Source: Microbacterium rhizomatis (GTDB lineage Bacteria > Actinomycetota > Actinomycetes > Actinomycetales > Microbacteriaceae). From it: a DNA stretch of 64,000 nucleotides. Both the position numbers and the translations under genes were made by a program. Location: contig NZ_VYSA01000003.1 of NCBI RefSeq assembly GCF_008710745.1, positions 248,001-312,000 of the forward strand. The letters run 5' to 3'. Below the pieces are notes generated by a model that saw only the letters and a list, made by a program, of their open reading frames with translations, did no database searches and was not told where the DNA came from. Of the stretch, positions 59,138 to 64,000 are shown in pieces (the first letter of the stretch is position 1; each line of letters opens with the position of its first letter).

Positions 59138-60640
59138 ATGTCTTCTTCATCCGCCCTCCCCGCGACCGACAACCGTCGCTGGATCACGCTCGTCGTGGTC
59201 GGACTCGCCCAGCTCATGGTCGTGCTCGACGCGACGGTCGTGAACATCGCTCTCCCGTCGGCTCAAGCCGACCTCGGGTTCACAGACGGCCAGCGCCAGT
59301 GGATCATCACCGCGTACTCGCTCGCCTTCGGCAGCCTGCTGCTGCTCGGCGGTCGCCTCTCCGACCTCATCGGTCGCAAGCGCACCTTCATCATCGGCCT
59401 CATCGGCTTCGCCATCGCCTCTGCCCTGGGCGGAGCGGCCGGCTCGTTCGAGCTCCTCGTCGCCGCCCGCGCGCTCCAGGGAGCGTTCGGCGCGCTGCTG
59501 GCGCCCACCGCCCTCGCCGTGCTGACCACGACATTCACGATCCCCAAAGAGCGCGCCCGCGCCTTCGGTGTCTTCGGTGCGATCGCCGGGGCGGGCGGCG
59601 CCGTGGGCCTCCTCCTCGGTGGCATCCTCACCGAGGCGCTCAACTGGCGCTGGAACCTGTACATCAACGTCTTCATCGCCGCATTCGCCATCGTCGGTGC
59701 GCTGATCTACATCCCCTTCATGGCGCGCACCGGCCCCCGTCCGAAGCTCGATGTACCCGGCACGCTCCTGGTCTCGGGAGGCCTGTTCGGTCTCGTCTTC
59801 GGCTTCTCGAACGCCGAGACCGACGGCTGGGACTCGCCGCTCACGTGGGGGATGCTGGCAGCAGCCGCCGTGCTGATCGCGGGTTTCGTGTTCTGGCAGA
59901 CGCGGGCGAAGCATCCCCTTCTTCCTCTTCAGATCGTGCTGGATCGCAACCGGGGCGCGGCCTACCTGTCGGTGACGATCGCCGGAGCGGGCATGTTCGG
60001 GATCTTCCTGTTCGTCACCTATTACCTGCAGCTCACCCTGGGGTACTCGCCGATCCAGACCGGCCTCGCGTTCCTCCCGATGATCGCGATGCTCGTGCTG
60101 GCCGCGCAGCTCGGCACGAACATCTTCGTGCCCCGGTTCGGGCCGAAGGTTCTCGTGCCGACGGGGATGACGCTCGGCGTGATCGCGATGATCTGGCTCA
60201 CCACCCTCGACGCATCGAGCATCTACGTGGCGAATGTGATGCCGCCGCTGATGCTCATGGGCTTCGCGATGGGCACGATCATGCCGGCATCGATGCAGAC
60301 CGCGACCCTGGGCGTCGATCGGCACTTCGCGGGCGTCGCCTCGGCCATGGTCAACACCAGCCAGCAGGTGGGTGGGTCGGTGGGTACCGCCCTCCTCAAC
60401 ACCCTCGCGGCGACGGCGATGACCGACTACCTCGCCTCCCACGTACCGGTGACTCCGGACGTCGTGTCGTCTGCAGCGATCGCGAGCTACGCGACCGCGT
60501 ACTGGTGGGGCGCGGGATTCTTCGCCCTCGGCGCGGTGGTCTCGGCGCTGCTGTTCCGCCGCCGCGGCCACGGCCTGTCGCTCTCGCACACCCCGTCCGC
60601 GCCCGGCGAGCCTGCGGCCGAGCCGGTGATCGCGCACTGA
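59138..60640 (+). CDS. DHA2-family MFS drug exporter (EmrB/QacA-like)
   Basis: 500 residues from ATG 59138. Fourteen hydrophobic segments are predicted. DHA2 motifs: L-D-A-T-V-V-N-I-A-L-P near 30-40, motif A G-R-L-S-D-L-I-G-R-K-R near 75-85, and G-A-I-A-G-A-G-G-A-V-G motif C near 150. It should export drugs or metabolites using the proton gradient and is divergent from a TetR repressor. The start was set by the position of the -10 TAGAGT. Confidence 0.92.
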   Translation: MSSSSALPATDNRRWITLVVVGLAQLMVVLDATVVNIALPSAQADLGFTDGQRQWIITAYSLAFGSLLLLGGRLSDLIGRKRTFIIGLIGFAIASALGGAAGSFELLVAARALQGAFGALLAPTALAVLTTTFTIPKERARAFGVFGAIAGAGGAVGLLLGGILTEALNWRWNLYINVFIAAFAIVGALIYIPFMARTGPRPKLDVPGTLLVSGGLFGLVFGFSNAETDGWDSPLTWGMLAAAAVLIAGFVFWQTRAKHPLLPLQIVLDRNRGAAYLSVTIAGAGMFGIFLFVTYYLQLTLGYSPIQTGLAFLPMIAMLVLAAQLGTNIFVPRFGPKVLVPTGMTLGVIAMIWLTTLDASSIYVANVMPPLMLMGFAMGTIMPASMQTATLGVDRHFAGVASAMVNTSQQVGGSVGTALLNTLAATAMTDYLASHVPVTPDVVSSAAIASYATAYWWGAGFFALGAVVSALLFRRRGHGLSLSHTPSAPGEPAAEPVIAH

Positions 60641-60673
60641 CGAGCAGCATCCCGAACAGGACCGCTCCTGTCA

Positions 60674-60710
60674 CGACACGCCCTTCCGCTCCGCGCGGGA
60701 GGGCGTGTCG
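60674..60710. terminator. Strong hairpin terminator between convergent genes
   Basis: CGACACGCCCT (60674-60684) pairs perfectly with 60700-60710; with one G-T pair and four more pairs the stem reaches 16 bp around a 5-nt loop. It lies between the MFS gene (plus) and the Asp23-associated genes (minus), so it can terminate both. It lacks a T tract, as is common in actinobacteria. Confidence 0.8.
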
Positions 60711-60727
60711 CGTCGGGTGAGCGCGAG

Positions 60728-61066
60728 CTACGAGATGCGGGAGACCTCGACCGAGATCGTGACCTCGGCGCCCGGCGGCGCCGACGCCAGGAGTGCGGAC
60801 GCGACCTCACGGGCGGTGGCCGGAGTGCTGGCGTCGACGTCGATGGCGATCCGAGTGGCGATGTCTGTGCTCTCGGGGGTCGAGCGTACGCGGACCCGGT
60901 TCAGGGCGTCGGCGTCGCCCGTCACGAGCGCCGTGACCAGGCCAGGGAGATGCGCGACCTCGATCGACGGGGTGAAGACGTCCGTGACACCGTCGACGTT
61001 GCGAACGAGGTGCGTGAGCGCGACATCCGGCGACAGACCGGTCGGTTCCTCCTGGGGAATGCTCAT
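60728..61066 (-). CDS. Small protein of the sigma/Asp23 operon, unknown function
   Basis: 112 residues from the ATG at 61066, which has GGAAGGA upstream and overlaps the stop of the zinc-finger/Asp23 gene (ATGA). I recognise no motif. The pattern of strands and helices, and the segment T-I-S-V-E-V-S-R-I-S at the end, look like an Asp23-like alpha/beta fold, but this is a weak impression. Cotranscription with the sigma factor suggests a role in the same envelope pathway. Confidence 0.7.
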   Translation of the reverse strand: MSIPQEEPTGLSPDVALTHLVRNVDGVTDVFTPSIEVAHLPGLVTALVTGDADALNRVRVRSTPESTDIATRIAIDVDASTPATAREVASALLASAPPGAEVTISVEVSRIS

Positions 61067-61653
61067 CGCGGTCCTTCCTCCTCGGAGTCGACGTGGACGT
61101 CTTGGATCTCGACGTCGATGGCCGTCACGTTCAGCTCGGTGTGCCGGCGCAGGGCCTCGAGCACGTGCTCGCGCAGCAGAGCGGTGAGGGCCGCCACCGG
61201 GCGTCCCCACGCGACGCTCGCGGTGATGGTCACCGTGACCGGCGCCCCCGGGTCCTCGACGTCACCGTTCAGACTGCAGCGCCCGACCACGAGCCCCGGG
61301 ATCTCGTCGCCGACGGATCGGATCAGCGCGCGCACTGCGCCCTCCGTCACCGAGAGGTTCACCCGTGGGTCGGGGTGCGACAACGGCAGCGGCCGGCCCG
61401 CGCGGACTTCGTTCTGGATGTTGGCGAGGATGCCTCTGATCCAGGTCTCCGGCGCGGGAGGCAGATCCTCGACGTCCTGTGCGAGCATCTCGCGCGAGAG
61501 CCGCGACACGCGCTCGAGGCCCTGCAGGGCGTTGAGGCACTCGGGGCAGGTCTCGATGTGGGCATCGCGAGGCGTGCGATCGGCGGCGAGGTAGTCGCTG
61601 AGCTCCTCGACCGTTCTTCCGCAGTCCAGCGTGCGGGGTGTCTCGTCTGTCAC
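61063..61653 (-). CDS. Anti-sigma-type zinc finger fused to an Asp23/Gls24 domain
   Basis: 196 residues from the GTG at 61653, preferred to ATG 61659 because GGAGGG is 6 nt upstream of the GTG and the overlap with the sigma stop is then the usual GTGA. Residues about 10-45 contain H-I-E-T-C-P-E-C, the H-x3-C-x2-C ligand set of zinc anti-sigma factors, plus an N-terminal Cys. Residues about 95-185 are an Asp23/Gls24 domain (V-N-L-S-V-T-E-G-A-V...V-T-I-T-A-S-V-A-W-G). Encoded directly after an ECF sigma factor, it is a likely anti-sigma factor with an envelope-sensing module. Confidence 0.85.
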   Translation of the reverse strand: MTDETPRTLDCGRTVEELSDYLAADRTPRDAHIETCPECLNALQGLERVSRLSREMLAQDVEDLPPAPETWIRGILANIQNEVRAGRPLPLSHPDPRVNLSVTEGAVRALIRSVGDEIPGLVVGRCSLNGDVEDPGAPVTVTITASVAWGRPVAALTALLREHVLEALRRHTELNVTAIDVEIQDVHVDSEEEGPR

Positions 61654-62225
61654 CGCCATCCCTCCATCTGTGCATAGATACTCGCTCGCGCCCTGGCGAG
61701 TTTGCCGCGAACGGTGGCCTTGGGCAGGTCGAGATCCTGTGCGATCTCGTCGTAACTCAGTTCGGCGACCTCGCGCAAGAGCCAGCATCGCCGCTGATCC
61801 TCGGGAAGCGCATCCAACGCCTGGGAGAGCGCCTTCAGCTGCGCGTTGCGCACGGCCACGGTCTCGGGCTGCGAATCGCGGGATGCCGGAGCCTCGAGGT
61901 CGGCGAGCCCGGCATCGGCCGGACGCCGCCGGATCTGCGTGTAGGCCAGCCTCGCGACGATGCGCATCAGCCACGACTTGACCGCGGACGGATCGTGCAG
62001 CTCAGGCAGTTTCCGCCACGCGGTGTAGAACGCGTCCTGCACCACGTCGTCCGCCTCGGCGTACGAGCCGACGACCCGCGCGGCGAAGGCCCTCATGACC
62101 GGGCCATGACGCCGGATGAGCGCCTCGAATGCGGCGGTGTCGCCGTCGGCAGCGCGTTCGGCGAGGATCTCGTCGCCGACGACGCGCGTCCAGTCGCCGG
62201 GAGTCTCGTCGGGGCCCACGCTCAT
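61650..62225 (-). CDS. ECF-type RNA polymerase sigma factor
   Basis: 191 residues. Region 2 near 25-95 (A-F-E-A-L-I-R-R-H-G, D-D-V-V-Q-D-A-F-Y-T-A-W) and region 4 near 130-185 (L-P-E-D-Q-R-R-C-W-L-L-R-E-V-A-E-L-S-Y-D-E-I-A) are complete. The start is ATG 62225 with GGAG close upstream. The downstream zinc-finger gene overlaps it by 4 bp and the Asp23 operon is divergent, so it probably controls this locus. Confidence 0.94.
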   Translation of the reverse strand: MSVGPDETPGDWTRVVGDEILAERAADGDTAAFEALIRRHGPVMRAFAARVVGSYAEADDVVQDAFYTAWRKLPELHDPSAVKSWLMRIVARLAYTQIRRRPADAGLADLEAPASRDSQPETVAVRNAQLKALSQALDALPEDQRRCWLLREVAELSYDEIAQDLDLPKATVRGKLARARASIYAQMEGWR

Positions 62226-62355
62226 GCTCCAGAAACTCCTCGAAACTTTTTTGTGACGAAATCGAGCCGGCGTGCGTCTTACTTGTAGAGCGACAATACC
62301 GCTCCCGGACGCCACCGAACGGTGGCGCCGGCAGACGAACCGGATTGAGGATTTC
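62226..62355. promoter_or_regulatory. Divergent sigma/Asp23 promoter region
   Basis: The gap contains TGTGAC (62252-62257) and CGTCTT (62275-62280) with a 17-nt spacer on the plus strand, a plausible ECF-type promoter for the Asp23 operon, preceded by a T-rich run (62247-62252). The following transcript region has a hairpin (GCCACC...GGTGGC, about 62310-62325). The idea that the local sigma factor reads this promoter is inference. Confidence 0.45.
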
Positions 62356-62832
62356 ATGGCTACCGAAGACAACAAGCCCGCGGCACCCGCCACCGTCGGG
62401 GCGACCACGTCCCGCGTGGACCGCACGTTCGGACTCAGCGGCGTCTCCGTCGAGACCGCGGCCGGCCGCACCACGATCGCCGATGGCGTCGTCGCGAAGG
62501 TCGCCGGCATCGCCGCGCGCGAGGTACCCGGCGTCTACGCGCTCGGCGGCGGCGGAGCCCGTGCGCTCGGTGCCCTGCGCAGCGTCGTGAACGCCGACGA
62601 CCTGACCCAGGGCGTCAAGGTCGAGGTCGGCGAGACCCAGGCCGCGGTCGACATCACGATCGTCGTGGAGTACCCGGCACCCGTCCACGAGGTCGCCGCA
62701 CAGGTGCGCGCCGGGGTCACCGCCGCGGTCACCGCGCTGGTCGGTCTCGAGGTCGTCGAGGTCAACGTCGATGTGAATGACGTGCACCTGCCCTCCGACG
62801 ACAACACGCCGGAAGAGTCGCGCGTCTCATGA
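62356..62832 (+). CDS. Asp23/Gls24-family envelope stress protein
   Basis: 158 residues. The Asp23 fold is visible from about 30: T-T-I-A-D-G-V-V-A-K-V-A-G-I-A-A-R-E-V-P-G-V near 45-65 and A-V-D-I-T-I-V-V-E-Y near 97. Asp23 in Staphylococcus binds the membrane through AmaP and affects wall homeostasis; the last gene in this window appears to be AmaP. GAGG precedes the ATG. It overlaps the next gene by 4 bp. Confidence 0.9.
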   Translation: MATEDNKPAAPATVGATTSRVDRTFGLSGVSVETAAGRTTIADGVVAKVAGIAAREVPGVYALGGGGARALGALRSVVNADDLTQGVKVEVGETQAAVDITIVVEYPAPVHEVAAQVRAGVTAAVTALVGLEVVEVNVDVNDVHLPSDDNTPEESRVS

Positions 62833-63017
62833 CCCCGACCGTCTCCGGCGCTGTCCTCGGCGCAGTCCTCGCGGTGTCGATCATCCTGTTCGGGTTCTGG
62901 GGATTCCTCCTCGTAGCCCTGTTCATGGGTGTCGGGGCGCTGCTCGGACGCATCGTCTCGGGCCAGCTGGATGTGCGCGTCCTCGCCAACGCGTTCAGCG
63001 GCCGCCGCACCTCCTGA
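62829..63017 (+). CDS. DUF2273-like small membrane protein
   Basis: 62 residues with two hydrophobic segments (about 7-25 and 27-42) and a basic C-terminus. Small two-helix proteins of this kind (DUF2273) lie next to Asp23 in many Gram-positive genomes. It is coupled by overlaps to both Asp23 genes (ATGA and TGATG). Confidence 0.8.
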   Translation: MTPTVSGAVLGAVLAVSIILFGFWGFLLVALFMGVGALLGRIVSGQLDVRVLANAFSGRRTS

Positions 63018-63370
63018 TGAGTACGGCAGCAACGCCCGACCTCCCAGGGCGCATCGTGGTTCATCCGCGCGTGCTCGAGAAGGTCGCGCGGGAGGCCGCA
63101 GCATCCACCGTCGGTGTGGACCGCGGCAGCCTCTCGGTGGGCGTCATCGAGGGCTCCCGCGGTGTCGCGATCACCGTCACGACGGCGCTCCCCGTGCCCG
63201 ACCTGGAAGACACTGCGGCGATCCGCGCCGGCCAGCCGGTGCTGGCGCGGATCGCCGGCATCCAGGAAGAGCTCCGCGACCGCATCGGCCCCCTGATCGG
63301 CCGCGACGTCGCCCGCGTCGACATCACCATCACCGGCGCCGTCATCGCCCAGAAGAGGAGAGTGAAATGA
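63017..63370 (+). CDS. Asp23/Gls24-family protein (second paralogue)
   Basis: 117 residues. The core V-L-E-K-V-A-R-E-A-A-A-S-T-V-G-V near 20-35 and G-V-A-I-T-V-T-T-A-L-P near 50 follow the Asp23 pattern but without the long acidic tail of the first copy. It may form mixed oligomers with the protein at 62356. Its stop overlaps the next start (ATGA). Confidence 0.8.
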   Translation: MSTAATPDLPGRIVVHPRVLEKVAREAAASTVGVDRGSLSVGVIEGSRGVAITVTTALPVPDLEDTAAIRAGQPVLARIAGIQEELRDRIGPLIGRDVARVDITITGAVIAQKRRVK

Positions 63371-63951
63371 GCACCCCCGCCTACCGCAGGATCGTGCGTC
63401 GCGAGACCCACTCGCCTCGCACCGTCGCGACGATCGTCGTGGCCGTGCTTCTCATCCTCGCCCTGCTGTACGCCGGGGTCGAGATCGTGCTGGGGCTGCT
63501 CGCGCAGCCGCCGCTCCTGGTGAGCCCGGGCGACGCGGCCGCATGGATCGTCGGGCTCGCGGGCGCGCAGCCCGCGGGTGCCGTGATCGGCGGCGGCGTG
63601 GTGGTCGCGGTGCTGGGGCTCGTGCTCCTGGTGCTGGGCGTGGCCCCCGGGCGGCTGCCCAAGCACGAGATGGCCGTGGACGGGAGAGCCGTCGTCGTCG
63701 ACAACGGCGTGGTGGCCTCGTCGCTCGCTCAGCGCATCAGCGAAGAGACCGGCATCCTCCGCGACGACATCACCGTCGGAGTCTCGCACCGCTCCGTCGA
63801 TGTGACGGTCCGCTCCGGATTCGGCGACCCCTACGAGGTCGCGCCCATCGCCGCGGTCGTCGACGCCGAGCTCGAACGCTACGCGCTCGTGCCCGCCGTG
63901 ACGCCGCGTGTGCGCGTCACGAGTCCCCCAGAGAGGCGAGAGAGCCGATGA
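63367..63951 (+). CDS. DUF6286-like membrane protein of the Asp23 operon
   Basis: 194 residues. Two hydrophobic segments (about 20-42 and 70-95) followed by a soluble domain (about 105-190) with V-G-V-S-H-R-S-V-D-V-T-V-R-S-G-F. This matches the DUF6286 type often found in actinobacterial Asp23 loci. It overlaps both neighbours by 4 bp. Confidence 0.78.
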   Translation: MSTPAYRRIVRRETHSPRTVATIVVAVLLILALLYAGVEIVLGLLAQPPLLVSPGDAAAWIVGLAGAQPAGAVIGGGVVVAVLGLVLLVLGVAPGRLPKHEMAVDGRAVVVDNGVVASSLAQRISEETGILRDDITVGVSHRSVDVTVRSGFGDPYEVAPIAAVVDAELERYALVPAVTPRVRVTSPPERRESR

Positions 63952-64000
63952 ACAAGACCAATCGCGCGCTCAACCGGATCGTGCTGATCGTCGTGGGCGC
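63948..64000 (+). CDS. Probable AmaP-like membrane anchor (3' truncated)
   Basis: Only 17 codons are present before the right edge: M-N-K-T-N-R-A-L-N-R-I-V-L-I-V-V-G, a basic start running into a hydrophobic segment. The start overlaps the previous stop (ATGA). The position and N-terminus fit AmaP, the membrane anchor of Asp23. Confidence 0.55.
   Translation, partial: MNKTNRALNRIVLIVVG

Noticed and set aside
60674..60710. Third copy of the dispersed palindrome
   Set aside because: The stem sequence differs from the two related elements and its short loop fits an ordinary terminator.

Overview
The window is about 70% GC, has tightly packed genes with many 4-bp ATGA/GTGA stop-start overlaps, an Esx-type (type VII) secretion ATPase, WXG100 proteins, a mycoredoxin and an Asp23/AmaP envelope-stress locus. 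Together these point to a high-GC Gram-positive actinobacterium, most likely Microbacteriaceae (Microbacterium-like). No rRNA, tRNA, CRISPR array or insertion sequence was seen.

Layout. (1) 1-5788: end of an EccC/EssC ATPase, a WXG100 protein, a protein joining a WXG100-like domain to a GHSAG alpha/beta hydrolase, and an overlapping lipoprotein; palindromic elements lie around the WXG100 gene. (2) 5810-11479: alanine-dehydrogenase-like enzyme, a degenerate serine-recombinase domain, CPA1 Na+/H+ antiporter, YpfJ-type metallopeptidase and proline iminopeptidase. (3) 11590-18216, minus strand: a probable five-gene operon of tryptophan 2,3-dioxygenase, amidohydrolase, kynureninase, aldehyde dehydrogenase and GMC oxidoreductase. 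A mycoredoxin gene lies upstream. (4) 18647-55534: a large cell-surface polysaccharide locus. It holds a DPM1-GtrA fusion, a WbpD-like acetyltransferase, a 1788-residue secreted protein with five DUF4082 domains, nucleotide-sugar enzymes (Gfo/Idh dehydrogenase, epimerase, two DegT aminotransferases, PglD-like acetyltransferase), seven glycosyltransferases beyond the DPM1-GtrA fusion, a Wzx flippase, an exosortase-A-type acyl ligase/decarboxylase/acyl carrier trio, two Wzz/YveK-like proteins, a Wzy-like polymerase, a DUF4082/beta-helix protein, VanZ, an MFS-centred operon, a GNAT-like protein, a polysaccharide deacetylase and the initiating polyprenyl-phosphate sugar transferase. A second, membrane-anchored deacetylase lies just beyond at 55801-56970. 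(5) 57094-60640: ACT-domain protein, TMEM175-like channel, and a divergent TetR/DHA2-MFS pair. (6) 60728-64000: an ECF sigma factor followed by a zinc-finger/Asp23 fusion and a small unknown protein, facing an Asp23-DUF2273-Asp23-DUF6286-AmaP operon that runs off the right edge.

The polysaccharide genes make a coherent Wzx/Wzy-type pathway: phosphoglycosyl transfer to undecaprenyl phosphate, stepwise glycosylation with N-acylated amino sugars, flipping, polymerisation, chain-length control and deacetylation. The acyl ligase/decarboxylase/carrier trio may supply an unusual amino-acid-derived decoration.

Several signals are not gene content: a repeated intergenic palindrome, a spaced CTGGGGA array upstream of the sugar transferase, a set of apparently leaderless promoters (TANNNT 6-8 nt before the start codon), a Ser-Gly codon repeat inside an oxidoreductase, and recurrent GGATGC/GCATCC hexamers.
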